Shown piece after piece: positions 1 through 11,590 of a stretch of 64,000 nt of DNA; positions within the stretch are counted from its first letter, which is position 1, and the number at the start of each line of letters is the position of its first letter. The translations under genes were made by a program, and so were the position numbers. This DNA is from Liolophura sinensis. Its lineage: Eukaryota > Mollusca > Polyplacophora > Chitonida > Chitonidae. The DNA is taken from positions 53,472,046-53,536,045 of the forward strand of contig NC_088302.1 in the NCBI RefSeq assembly GCF_032854445.1, read 5' to 3'. The notes beneath the pieces were generated by a model. It worked only from the letters and a program-made list of their open reading frames with translations, had not been told where the DNA came from and did no database searches.

Positions 1-874
1 GTAATGGCCGTTTATATTAGCCTGTGCCGATGGGTAAATGTACCTAGCTGTACATGTAAATGGACTTGTGAAGTAAAAGCTATCTCTCCTGTCAGATTCC
101 TTTTGTATGGGAGTCTTTAACCTACATGCACAGCCAGACTATATAGACACATGTTTTCAGTGTCAGATACCAGAAAATGACTGTAATGCAGGTTTATATA
201 AAACAAGGCCTAATGATCCGGTTTAACTGCTTGGGTGGAGTGGTGTCAGGGTGACTTTTATAACAAAAGGCTTCTCAGAAAGAAAAGACAGAAAAAACTC
301 TGACAAAAATACATTATGTATGTGTGAGTGTCAGAACAGTCAGAGTATGAATGTTAAGGAAGATGACGAAGAGCTTCATTATCTGCTTGTATTGTTAATA
401 CTGTATTCTGACATGGGGTAGATGCTCAAAGATCTAGCAGCTGGCAGCGCTAGGATAGAATGACACCCCTGTACTGGTTGTTTACATTTACACATACCTC
501 ACTGCTGATGTTCACCAACTCAAGTCAAGACATCTAAATCCACTTTTCCTCTTTGCCTTACTTTTCACCCATAAACTCCAGGGTCATTTTGTCCTCTGGG
601 GGCACACTACAAAGATTTGATTACCCACTAGCTGTGAAACCACTGTGTCTTCCAGCATTCCTGTACAGGGCATGTGGCCTGTTAGCTCAGGGCAGATGTT
701 GGATTAACAGCAGAGCAGTGGGTGCAATGTCTTGAAGCTGAGGTCCACCTTCTACCCACATGGCCAGTCACAGGCTTGTTTATAAGGGGTCTATAAGCTT
801 GTGACTCTGATCACCAAAAACTGGCTGTTATCTTCACAAGGTTGCTGCTACTGTCATCAGATTTTGTATGGAAT

Positions 875-1711
875 TAGGGATCCCGTTTTTCCCGAACGGG
901 ATCCCTATTGTAATCGTTCTGTTTTTTCTTATTAATATTATTATTATTTTTTTTTTTTTCACCGACTTTGTTAGCAAGGAAACTTTTACACCGTTCAACA
1001 TAGAAGTCCCAAATTTTGCTCATATATTTTGGCGGTGAATATCTCGGGACAAATTCTCCATTTTTTTGCTATGTCTGCCTGTATTTTTTGCATATCTGTG
1101 TAACTTTTTGAGATATGAGCAAAAAACTAAAAAAAGTTACGTAACTTCAATGACCTGTAACTCGAGAACTATGGGAGCTAGAAATGTGCAACAACAGGCT
1201 GATTGACAGATATCGACATGTGCCGTGGTCCAGCTTTTGACTTTCTGACAACGGAGTTGTCATCTGTAGAGCATTGAGTCTGTGCATGGCAGGTCGTGGA
1301 TTGAGACGTGAAAGTACAAACTTGCTGTCACACGGGCCGTGTTTTTGCGTTATTTCTTACATAAAACGGGCAAAGTCTGCCAAGAAATGGCCATTTTTCA
1401 CTGAGCATAGCATAGTGTGGATGGTGGGGGAGATGCTGGCAAAATTTTCTTCGACTTGACCTAATTACACAAGGATTTAAACGCTAACAGTCTTACGGCT
1501 GAGTGGTGTGACGCCTGTCATTTATGTCAAAGTCCGAGTCTGTTGCAAGAAAACCGTAACAGCCGTAAAGCTGGTAATCACCGAGTGCAAAGCACTAAAT
1601 ACATACACTGTGGGTGCTAAAAATATTTCATCTGTGACCACAGGACATGCAGGGGAAAACGTCATCAATCAGATCTGGGATCCTGGCCTAGGATCTGCTG
1701 TTCGCAGATCC
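875..1711. repeat. Unclassified repeat-like unit bounded by GGATCC hairpins
   Basis: The left edge is a perfect 13-bp inverted repeat, TAGGGATCCCGTT (875-887) and AACGGGATCCCTA (895-907), with a 7-nt loop. The right edge has GGATCTGC (1691-1698) and GCAGATCC (1704-1711) around a 5-nt loop, next to further GGATCC words. Inside lies another 10-bp hairpin, GTAACTTTTT (1100-1109) and AAAAAGTTAC (1131-1140). It may be an interspersed element, but no coding sequence or known family is recognisable, and the exact ends are a guess. Confidence 0.35.
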
Positions 1712-2275
1712 ATTCTAGTTACCTGATGTAATTATACAGCAAATCTAAGAGACCTGAGCAGTATTAAGGCTGCAGTATCAGTTGCTTTGCTGTCGGACTA
1801 GCCATCTGTGTTGTGGTTAAAGACCTTTGGTGTGACAAGCTTGTTTGGCTACATGTAGGTGATCTAGAGTCATCTGTACTTAGGCTTAACACACTCCTGC
1901 TATTCTGCTGATGAAACCTGTTACATTCGGGGAGTTACTGAAGCGGTGAAATGTACATATTACCCAGCCTCAGCTGATATTTCAATCCTTTTTTTACGTA
2001 CAAAAATGCATGTTAATGGCTCTGTAATTATAAATAGATGTGTCCTATGTACTCCTGTAATCTTTATGTTTTCTCCTTAGTTTCTTACCAAGACTGTAGA
2101 AACCTATGTCATATGAAAAGTATATGATAAGATAATGGAAACAGTTTGACAGTTTTTTCATTGTACTGGTACATGAAAGTTAAAGGCGTATTTCTAATCC
2201 AATTGCTTTAGTATAATTTGATTAATCATTTTAGGTTTGATACATTGTTTTGGTTTGTCAGTGCTGGGATGAGGT

Positions 2276-2541
2276 TTATTTATTTTATTTGATGGGTGTT
2301 TTACGCCGTACTCAAGATTATTTCACTTATACAACGGCGGCCAACATTATGGTGGGAAGAAACCGGGCAGAGCCCAGGGGAAACCCACGGCCATCCGCAG
2401 GTTGCTGACAGACCTTCCCACGTATGGCCGGAGAGGAAGCCAGCATGAGCTGGACTTGAACTCACAGCGACAGCATTGGTGAGAGGCTGCTGGGTCATCA
2501 CGCTGCGCTAGCACCCTAACCATCTGAGCCACGGAGGCCCC
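2276..2541 (-). mobile_element. tRNA-derived SINE, full length
   Basis: Read on the - strand, it begins with a tRNA-like head containing a box A-like TGGCTCAGATGG and a box B-like GTTCAAGTCC. A body of about 170 bp follows, and it ends in an (AAATAAAT)-type tail. It is flanked by a perfect 12-bp target site duplication, CTGGGATGAGGT (2264-2275 and 2542-2553). Further copies or fragments of the family are at 37204-37462 (+), 41699-41933 (-), 11486-11590 and 14561-14700 (-) and 51019-51095 (-). This is the best-preserved copy in the window. Confidence 0.88.
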
Positions 2542-3639
2542 CTGGGATGAGGTGAGATATTTAATAAATGCATGTCTTTATGCGTCAGGTACCAGGAAAC
2601 TAAAATGTGTAAATGTACATAACTAACCTTTGATAATTAGCTTGAAAAGGTGAAATTGCAGGTGTAATCATGTTTGATTTTTGTAACACTTCTAGCGATC
2701 CAAAGGCATTTAGAAAGTGTGGTGTTACCTGGTGATCGTGATATCACATAATCATGCCTAAAAAGCATACAACAATTCTGTGGTTTTGGTACCATGGAAA
2801 CTCTTGATACTGTGCTCTCCTCAATTGATGTTTTGTGTGTTAATTTTCATTTATTGACTATACATGGATCTGTCAATGGAGTAACTACATCAATTACATC
2901 TTGGCCATGGCTGTATAATGTTAGAGTCACTTGGGAAATGGATTTTATTAGAGCTGGATTTTTGGCTCATAGCAATATTGAACACCTGTAAAGAAAATGA
3001 TGATGAAAAACACTTTGCCAACTTTACATACTGACATTCGCAACGCCAAGTTGCTATTCTGAAATACACCCTTAACCTGAGGGGGAATTACAACATGATA
3101 TTGAACTCAACTAGAAGTAGAACTTCTGTCTGTATAATAACAACATGCAACAATTTGGCATGTGAGGAAAGTGTTGATTATGGGGCATCACAATAATTCT
3201 GGTTGGCAGTCGTCATGGAAATGTGGATGAAGGGATTGAGTGGTTTTCGTTTAGCTGAAGGCCGTAGGATTTCCGCGCAATAACCATAAAAGTTGATTTG
3301 TGAGGGTTGATTCTCCATGTTAACCAGATAAGAAACCTGACACGCAGAGGAAGCATTAATTTAAACTATTTCTTGCATAAAGAATAAAGATTTTTGCCCC
3401 CACAGTTGTGACTGCTGAATATAGTTGTATGTGTAAAGGATCTAATCTACAAGGACTTGTAAACATTGTGACTTTAAGAAGAGCACGTCTTGGCTTTTTT
3501 TTTTTTTGCATACTGCTGATACAGATTAATTAGAAACAAACCCAGTAAAGCATAAATTATCACAGTCAGTAAAATCGAGACGAGCAAAGAGAAATAGTAT
3601 TACAAGAAGATCAAGTATTTAACACATGTTTATTTTTAG

Positions 3640-3712
3640 TATCTTTATTTATCGCAGGTAGCCCAGTCAATTTACAATGAAACTGGTCTTCCCCAAGGCC
3701 TTCACAGAGAAA
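3640..3712 (-). mobile_element. Possible 3' end of a non-LTR retrotransposon
   Basis: On the - strand this reads as a GC-moderate segment ending in GCGATAAATAAAGATAC. That resembles the short 3' tails of L2/CR1-type LINEs or their SINE partners. No reverse transcriptase reading frame is visible next to it. The call rests only on the tail and is weak. Confidence 0.25.
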
Positions 3713-4779
3713 ACAAACACATAGGAAACATGTACTTCAGAGTTCAGTCAAAAAATACATCCATATATATAAAACCAGATAAAGCATCGTGTAGTTTGAA
3801 AAGTTTTAACTCTATGAAGCTAATTCCAAAGCCATAATACACAACACTTTACTGGTGGATGCAAAAAAGTTTAAAAAATCAGGTAGGCCTGGATAACACG
3901 CACATGTTATAGTGTCTAAGTATCTTTGTGAATGTTACAGGTTTTATCAGCACTGAATAGCAGCAGTGTATCACCTTCATGCAACAAATTGAATACAGTT
4001 GCAATGTACTTTCCCTGTTTAAATTCCATGATTGGTTTACCAGTTTATATATCACAAAATCAAGGAAAGATTCCAGTGTAGTTTTGCCAGGTTTATTGTG
4101 CGCATGTGTGAGCACCTACATGTATCTGGAGTGGCGGTGGATAAGACAATAGGTGCTCGATCACTTGTTACATATGTGAATAATTGATCAAGTTGTTATC
4201 ATCCACAGTGACTTAAGCTTTCCCTGGGGTATTTACTTATAAAAATTACCACTTAATACCTTCCTCATTTTCTGCCACCTCATGTTAGGTTTAAACCTGG
4301 GTAAAGTATATAACCTCCAGACAATCTCATATTCCTCAGAGATTTACTCTGCATCTAGTCTCCTTTTTTTTGGCGTGGTTAAAGTTCTGGTGATGCCAAA
4401 CTGATTAAATTAGATGGATAAATTTCAAAAGATGTCTGCCCATGTAGCAGAACGCTAGTTCCTATCCGTCTCACTGAATCAAGCCTCAGGGCAGAGATGG
4501 GTAATGGATTCTCATGTGTGTTGTATTTGGTCAGGGTGATAATTCTCCGGCACTTTTCATGTAGGCCTAGTTGTTTATGAGTGTTGTATTGATCAGGGAA
4601 GTACACACTGTATGATTTGTAGTTCCTCAAGGCTGGGTCGGGAAGCCAGCGGTTTGGTTGGAACATCTCTTACCCTCTCGGCGGCGCACACATGGACTCC
4701 CAGATCAGCTGAGCGAGGTGATGCTTGATGCATAGGCCTACATGTACCTGTGACGAGGTGAACTGCCTCAGTAACTGCA

Positions 4780-4841
4780 TGCCAATCTGATCTCAGCCTT
4801 CTGATTACAAAGCGATCGCTTCTACCACTCCTCACCTGCGC
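4780..4841 (-). mobile_element. tRNA-like SINE head or tRNA pseudogene
   Basis: The - strand contains GTGGTAGAAGCGATCGC followed by TTTGTAATCAGAAGG and GAGATCAGATT. This is the layout of D arm, anticodon arm (apparent TGT anticodon, as in tRNA-Thr) and a degenerate box B. The T arm does not pair well, so it is not a working tRNA. It is more likely the head of an old SINE. Confidence 0.35.
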
Positions 4842-5417
4842 TTGTAACACTGGAGTTTTCTTTGGCGGTTATCTGTCAATGTGATGTGCTAGCAACTCAT
4901 CTCATTGTACTGCTACTTCTGTGCTGCTCACTGTCATTGTTAGGGATGTGGTAGCAATCTGTAAGGCTTATGGGTGTTTCTTACCGTTGTTGGGAGGTAG
5001 GAATCTGTGCACTGAAACAGACATTCATACATCAGCCATCAACCAGTAAGGACATTCCTGGTCAATAATCACAAGGAGTCTCTTGCCATTAACATGAATC
5101 TGCTGCCATTGTGAGTCCATTACCAGTGTGAGAAGTGTGGTCAATATAGGGTGTGATTGGCATCGTAAGGAGCCTGTTGTCATTCTGAGAAATACGTAGC
5201 GATTATTAATGAGTCATTCGACTTAAGTATCAGGATTTGGAGAAGTAAACTTTTGTAAGTGTGTCATGAATCAGGTGCTGTTATCTTTTGTCTGTCTGTT
5301 AACTTTGGGAATTGTTCACCTGTATCACTAGCCCTTTCTGTATTCAGTGTTGGCTACCTTTGTTGGTAAAAACTAACTGCTGTTGGAGGTTGGTGCGAAA
5401 ATGTTACCAGTTAAACA

Positions 5418-5600
5418 GGAACCTGTTGTCATTGCGAGGAATCTGTTGTCATTGCCAGGAATCTGTTGTCATTGTCAGGAGCCTGTTGTCGTTGTCAAGA
5501 ATCTGTTGTCATTGTCAGGAGTCTGGTTGTCATCAGGAGTCTGTTGTCATTGTCATGAATCAGTGGTTGTCATCAGGAGTCTGTTGTCATTGTCTGTAAT
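5418..5600. repeat. Minisatellite, 20-bp unit
   Basis: About nine imperfect copies of a 20-bp unit with consensus AGGAATCTGTTGTCATTGTC. Looser relatives extend upstream to about 5040. The unit leaves two frames open (Cys/His-rich repeats), which is a by-product of the repeat and not evidence of a gene. Confidence 0.85.
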
Positions 5601-5928
5601 GTGTTATTCGTGTATGTAACCTTCATTAGAATTAAAGCATTAGCCAGTGTCTAACTTTCTCATGTTTGGATTACTTCGCCTCTTTACTGGAATCTGTTCC
5701 TTTCACCTCAGATGCCCCTTGACATATCATAACATAGTTTTTGTGAGCTGTTGCCGATAGAGGAAACACTGTGTATGCCAAGTTCAGGGAAGTGTGAGAT
5801 TCCTGGACAGAGCCCATCTTGGACACCTTCCATAGGATATTACTGTGTAGAGTCAATCAGTGTAAGATAAAGCGTCTGACCTCATCATCCATCTGAGGGC
5901 CTGATCAGTCAGATGTGCACCAGCAACA

Positions 5929-6053
5929 ATGTCAGACCAGCCCTCTGAGAGCAGCCTGCCCTGGTACCCCGTGCACCCGGTGTTTCGCAGTCTTGTTAGA
6001 CAGGACAGCAATCAGACCACTGACAGTGAGGACTCCATCTGGAATATTTTGAG
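5929..6053 (+). CDS. Candidate first coding exon, possibly of an MCTP isoform
   Basis: ATG at 5929 has A at -3 and opens 41 codons plus two bases, ending at a strong donor (GAG|GTGAGG at 6054). The peptide starts MSDQPSESSLPWYPVHPVFR and continues Ser/Asp/Gln-rich. Its composition and GC content stand out from the AT-rich surroundings, and the donor is close to consensus. I do not recognise a family. It ends in phase 2, so it cannot join in frame directly to the first C2A exon at 36082, which starts in phase 0; an extra exon would be needed. It could be an alternative 5' exon of the MCTP gene, or belong to a separate gene. Confidence 0.4.
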
Positions 6054-6142
6054 GTGAGGCTTTTGTGAGTGTTTAGGTGTTTTAGAGGAGTTTTTTTTTT
6101 GGGCCATTTTCTGAAGATAGATAAGAGCAAGGCTTATTTGTT

Positions 6143-6405
6143 TCTTTATTTGTTCATTTATTTCATGGGTGTTTGAAACTGCACTCAAGTGATGGTTGCG
6201 ACCAGTGAAGCCGCACGTTCAAATCCAGCTCTGGCTGGTTTCCCTGCGGCCATATCAAGTCAGTGGGTTTATCAGGTACCTATAGCGATCAGCGTCACTT
6301 ACTCCAGGCAGTGTAGTTTCCTCCCATCCCAAAAGGTGACTGTCATTATATAAAGAAAAATTCTTGAGTGGGGCATTAAACAGTAATCAAAAAATAAATA
6401 AGTTA
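6143..6405. mobile_element. Composite SINE: short - strand tail joined to + strand body
   Basis: Positions 6143-6190 resemble the 3' end of the SINE at 2276-2541 in - orientation (TTTATTT, GGGTGTTT, then CTCAAG). Positions 6191-6405 run in + orientation with a box B-like GTTCAAATCC near 6215, and end in TTCTTGAGTG, a GGCATTAAAC relative of the family's GGCGTAAAAC, and AAATAAATAAG. The two parts lie head to head. Both are diverged. Confidence 0.55.
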
Positions 6406-9400
6406 AATAGAACCGGAACAAAAATGTTCAGTTTTTAGCAGGTTTAGGAAAAGTAGTTTGGCTCATGTTTGTCTTTCTGTTTGTGAAGGGATCTGGTCAC
6501 TTGTCATTATGAATTGTCCATTATTCCTCTGATAATTAAGTTGCAGATTTCAGTCACAGGTAGTAGCTTTAAATCAGGAGGTTTGTCAGGTACCTGGTAA
6601 GGTGTGTTGGTTTCAGCATGAGCTCAGTTTCCGCTTCCCATAAACCATGCATGTTACTTAGTGAAACATTCTTAGCAAGGACATAAAACTCTTCTCCACA
6701 AGAAATATATAAATATTCGGGAAAAGACAAATTTCCGGATTCTGGCGATGGTAATATAACTGTTTTAGTATGTTGAAGAAAAGTTCTTTTGATCCAGTTT
6801 GATGACTACAGTGAATGTGAATACATAATTTGTCAGTTCAGTGTTTCAGTACCATGTTTATACATGTGGCATTAAGGGCTATAAATGTTTTAGGCTCTGT
6901 TCTATAGTGTTGTTGTGATACATATGGTTTTACTGTGTACTTATCCTTAGCTGTTAATAGAACAAAAATGAAAGTTGTACAATAGCTAAGGGAATGCTAA
7001 TTGTATTTGTTTACATGGGATAAATACATACACACAAAGCTATCTGGCTTTTGTCAGTTCACCGTTCCTCTGTACATCTCCATTGGTAGGCTGCACATGT
7101 ATGCCTAGAAATGTCTGTTACATTGCCAAGTTCTTGCAGCTCATACTAAATTATTGAAACCACTTTAGAAAATTACTTGCTTGTGGCATCTGCAAACTGC
7201 ATTCTTTACAAAACAATTGCCTGTGGCATTTGATTCAACCTCATGCAATATTTAGCTCTGTATTTGTTCGACACATTAGGCTGTCCAGTTGGCCATTGTC
7301 GTTCATGAAGTGAGTTGATAAGAAGCGAAGCCCTGAATTAAAAAAGTCATTGTCTTTCAACCCTGAAAGATGTTCAGTATTTTGTGTCTTATTTGGTTGA
7401 ATTCCCTGATGTACGATATTATTGTTAAACTGCTGAGGAAGGTTTTTCATTGGAAGGTAATAATGTGTTTGGGATTAACTGTCATTTACAACAGGTAAAT
7501 GTAATGAGGCTGCAACCTTCTCTTTGTTGGATTCTATGCCTAACCCTTGTAGCAGTATAACGTGTGGCCACATTCCTCTATATGTTTGGACTGCAGTCTG
7601 CATGTTCTGCGAGATGTCAGTTCTCAGTATTAGTGACAGTGTCTCATATTTGCTTGAAGCAGCACTCATAGAAGTATTGAGTGTTGAGTTTTAGTGACTG
7701 CACATGTCATTTGTGCTCAGTTCTTACTCAGGACTAATTTCTGCTATGAAGTATTTTCACTGATATTCAGTTCACCTGAACAATAGGATAATGTCTTTTC
7801 AGGTAAATGTACATAACACACCGTGGTTATGGTCTCCTTGTGACCTGTTCACTGCATACACGTAGACAAATATAACTACTGGACAAATACACTGATAAAA
7901 ATGGCCCACATCAATGTAAGCACTATTAGCTTTGGGCTACAGGAGTTAAAAGTTTTTATTTTATGGGCTCAGTGAATTTTTTTTCTTGGTCAGAAGAAGG
8001 GTATAAAAATAAAAGTGAGAATCATTTAATTTGTGGGAAATATGGACTGTTGAAAACATATCTGTGATCGGAAGGCCTTGAAAAACAGAATACCATAAAA
8101 ACATTAAGATCGGGCCAAATAAACACAAAAAACATAACACCATACAAAATTGGTGTTGCCCAAAGCACATAATATTTACGATAATGGTTATGATAATCAC
8201 GGAAGAACATTTTCATAACCAGTGCATCGGAACATTTCTTGTTTAATTGCCTGGAGTGTTCTCTTAGAGTCACCAGATTTATACTGAGCAAACATGGTAA
8301 TTACATAGATCATTTTGTTTTCATCTGGGGCGTCTCATTCGTGCTGATCAAATGTAGTGATGTCATTTCCTGGTTGTTATTCCTGGCCTCAGATATGTTC
8401 TCACCAAACTTGGTTACTTGATTTGCCTGGTTATTATTGAGTTATCCTGGTGTTGAACTGTTAAACACAATTTGGCAGTAGTGTTGCCCTGAGGTCTCAT
8501 CTGGCATCTCAGGAAGCCATACAGTATAATCATGGCCGTGATGCACTATTGACGCATCATTAAGATAATTTAATTTATGCCAGATTAGGTGTTAAAGAGT
8601 TGGTCTTTTTTTTTTTATTGAAGTTTGAGATTAAGAAGTTAATCTTTTACTTCTTGGCTGTTTTTTTTTTTTGTGGAGAAAACACAGCATGTTTTTGGTG
8701 GCATGAAAGGTAGAAGATGGGGACCAAGGGCCTGGTTGAGCAAAATATCAATTAAAGTATAAGTACAACTGCAAGTAATAATGTCGTTATGCAGAGGGTC
8801 TGTTGAGTGTAGCCCCAGCGGGACTCCTCGTCTTCTATTGGGTCTTACATACTGGATTTTTTTGCATTCCTTTATTTCCTTCCTTATTTCCTGAGGATAA
8901 AAAATATTCGATTTTTTCATTTTATAAACCAAATTACAATAATATTCGTGGCAACCAATATCAGTGCAGCTACGTGTTATTGAACTTGAATTGATTTGTC
9001 AACTTTTTTCTTAACGTGGCTCTTGGACATATCAGATTTTCAAGTTACCTTAAATTACTTGTTCTTTATTTCTTTATTTCTTGACATTTCATATCACAAA
9101 AATACAACTGCAAGAGATTTGGCTTTGACTAATTAAAAACATTATTACCCTTTATTACAATAAGACAGTCTGTAATTTTCAATACTAGTATGACAGAAAT
9201 TTCCATGAGCAAAATTATTGATTATCCGATTAGACTCTAAAGAGACTTAAATTCGCAATATTGTGACTCATGTTTCATCCTTTTTCTTGGAAAACTGATT
9301 TTCCCCTTGAGATGAGTAAGAGGCTGTATGAACTTTAAATTAAGTGTTCTTTTTAGGCTTTGTCCTCATTGTATGCTATTACCGTTTTCATGACTTCTGT

Positions 9401-9432
9401 GATTTTCTGTTAATGTGCTGAAGCAGGCGATA

Positions 9433-9624
9433 AAGACAAAATATTTGATAGCTATGACTTCCACTGATTTAGGGACCGCTTCAGTTGGCTTAATGGTTAG
9501 AACTTCAAGGTCGTGATGTCCAGGATCGAAGACAAAATGTTTGATAGCTATGACTTCCACTGATTTAGGACCGCTTCAGTTGGCTTAATGGTTAGAGCTT
9601 CAAGGTCGTCATATCCAGGATCAA
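9433..9624 (+). repeat. 96-bp tandem duplication across a SINE insertion junction
   Basis: A segment starting AAGACAAAAT at 9433 recurs at 9529 with few changes. It covers host flank plus the SINE head (GCTTCAGTTGGCTTAATGG), so the second head is followed by the full SINE body and the first is not. Confidence 0.75.
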
Positions 9625-9889
9625 ACCTGGCTTGGGTCATACCAAAGACTAAAAATGGTACTTGTTGCTGCCTCGCTTGGTGCTCAGCACTGAGGGGTTA
9701 TAGAGCAAGGAGACAGGACTGGTTGCCCGGTGTCAGTATAATGTGGCTGGGTGGGGTGTCATGTCTGGTGGCGTGACACTTGAGGCGGCAGCACTTTTGC
9801 GGCATGGACTCGCCCCGCCCCGCCCTGCCCTGTGACATGACTGAAAAATTGTTAAGTACGACATAAAACCCCAAGCATTCATTCATTCA
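9566..9889 (+). mobile_element. tRNA-like SINE with (CATT)n tail
   Basis: The head has a box A-like CTTCAGTTGGCTTAATGG and a box B-like GGATCAAACCTGG. A GC-rich body of about 250 bp follows, with GTTAAGTACGACATAAAACC near the 3' end and a CATTCATT tail. The flanks repeat TTCCACTGATT (9555-9565 and about 9890-9900), a likely target duplication. It is a different family from the SINE at 2276-2541. The 3' part recurs at 12850-12961 because of the segment duplication. Confidence 0.75.
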
Positions 9890-10464
9890 TTCCACTGATT
9901 CGGCTAGCCTTTTGTCAAAACCTTACAGGTTACATTTTATATTCTTCGTGGCTGTTATTTAATATGATATTGATCCAGTTTTTTCTGTGTGCAGTGCATA
10001 ATATAATTTTAGCATCTAACTGTTATCTTTTATGATGGTAGCAATTTGTTGGAAAGGGTGCCAGGCATCACAAGTCGCTAGCTGTGTAAGCCCATCTGCC
10101 TAGAGCTTGGAGTATGCCATGCAAAGTTGTGTCCTTGTTTGCCATCCTGCATAAAGGTGTGAACCATTATACTAACTTATTGTCTAGCCTGTTCCAATAA
10201 ATATAAGATCCCCCATCATCATGGCCGATAATTGTAAAGTTGGGTGTGCACGTAAACCAAACAATCATGCTCTGTATTTGTTGATTTTTGCAGACTTTTG
10301 AAAACTGTTGACTCAGCTGGTGCTTGAGTTGAGTCTGTTCTACTTTTCTGTGACTCAAAGTTTCGGTTGTGTCCAGACCTGCCAGTCCACACATGTTTGT
10401 TCCCTGTGAGTTGAGCAGTTTCTGCATTATTGGTCAGTGTGATACAGTACTTGAGTTGGACTTA

Positions 10465-10920
10465 GATGCTCATGATTGTCTGCATGGCTATTAACGTCAG
10501 TGATCACGGGTGCCGCATGTTGTAGTCTGACTCTGGTCAGACTGTAGTCTGACTCTGGTCAGATGTAGCCAGATGCTCATGATTGTCCACATGGCTATTA
10601 ACACCAATGATCATGGGTGCCGCAAGCTGTAGTCTGACTCTGGTCAGACGTAGCCAGATGCTTACGATTGTCTACATGGCTGTTAACACCAGAGATCATG
10701 GGTGCCGTGAGTTGTAGTCTGACTCTGGTCAGACGTAGCCAGATGCTTATGATTGTCTGCATGGCTATTAACACCAGTGACCATGAGTGCCGTGAGTTGT
10801 AGTCTGACTCTGGTCAGATGCAGCCAGATGCTTATGATCGTCTGCATGGCTATTAACACCAGTGATCATGGTGCCGTGAGTTGTAGTCTGACTCTGGTCA
10901 GACGTAGCCAGATGCACATG
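10465..10920. repeat. 85-bp tandem repeat with hairpin (copy A)
   Basis: About 5.4 copies of an 85-bp unit; the recurring AGCCAGATGC is spaced 85, 85, 85 and 84 bp. Each unit carries GTCTGACTCTGGTCAGAC or a close variant, a 7-bp stem with a TCTG loop. The first unit has this hairpin twice in tandem. Confidence 0.9.
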
Positions 10921-11485
10921 ATCATAAGGTGTTGTGAAGCTCAACATAAATGCTATGAGTAGGTCCACTTTATCGAGTTTGCCATAGATGCCTATAATCA
11001 CAAGTCCACTTATGTCTGGTTTTGGATTAATTTCTCAATTGACAAACATTTAAAGTAACAAAGTACAGCTATGTGTGTATTTAGTCATTGTTTTTACTAC
11101 ATAGATGAGTATTTTTGAAATTGACTTTAATTAGTGATACTTTCAAAAGACATACTCTGTCATATCAGCTTTATATAGGAGTGATATGTCTTTTCAGAGG
11201 GAATAGCGAGGAATAAACCATAATGATAGCTTAATGCACCTTTATTTATACTTACAATTTGATTTCCACACATCTGTGTGTTATTTTACAGGTCATCAAT
11301 GATGACTTAAGGTTTAGCGCATTGATATATAGCCAATAAATAACCAGTAATTAAATTTCGGGGTTTTGACAGTGAATATAACTGACAATAAATATATAAC
11401 ATGGTGTAATTATTATTAATTATTGCATTATTTCTTTTAGCTGTAAGCGATCATTAAGTGTTTAGTTCATATTTATTTATTTTTA

Positions 11486-11590
11486 TTTATTTGATTATTG
11501 ATTTATGCCATACTCAAGAATATTTCACGTATACGACGGTGGTCACCAGTATGGTGGGTGGAAAGCGGGCAGATGCTGAGACCTTCCCAC
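11486..11590 (-). mobile_element. SINE fragment (copy A)
   Basis: 3' half of the SINE family at 2276-2541 in - orientation: TTTATTTGATT, CATACTCAAGAATATTTCAC, ACGACGGTGGTC and TATGGTGGG are recognisable. It is interrupted after GCAGATGCTG by a deletion relative to copy B. Confidence 0.7.

Larger units (their letters stand above)
1..5928. other. Upstream non-coding flank
   Basis: No convincing exon was found. The stretch holds a hairpin-bounded repeat-like unit (875-1711), a full-length SINE with target duplication (2276-2541), a possible retrotransposon tail (about 3640-3712), a tRNA-like SINE head (about 4780-4841) and a 20-bp minisatellite (5418-5600). The remaining parts (1-870, 1712-2260, 2560-3630, 3720-4770 and 4850-5410) are AT-rich sequence in which I recognise nothing. 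Short open frames there lack splice signals and family motifs. Confidence 0.6.

Noticed and set aside
2301-2532. Open frames over the SINE at 2276-2541
   Set aside because: They are translations of the SINE itself.
4379-4850. Overlapping - strand open frames of 95 and 85 codons
   Set aside because: They coincide with a tRNA-like SINE head and short local repeats; no protein motif.
8639-8932. 97-codon - strand open frame
   Set aside because: AT-rich, no recognisable domain, no clear splice sites; I considered a retroelement relic but found no reverse transcriptase motif.
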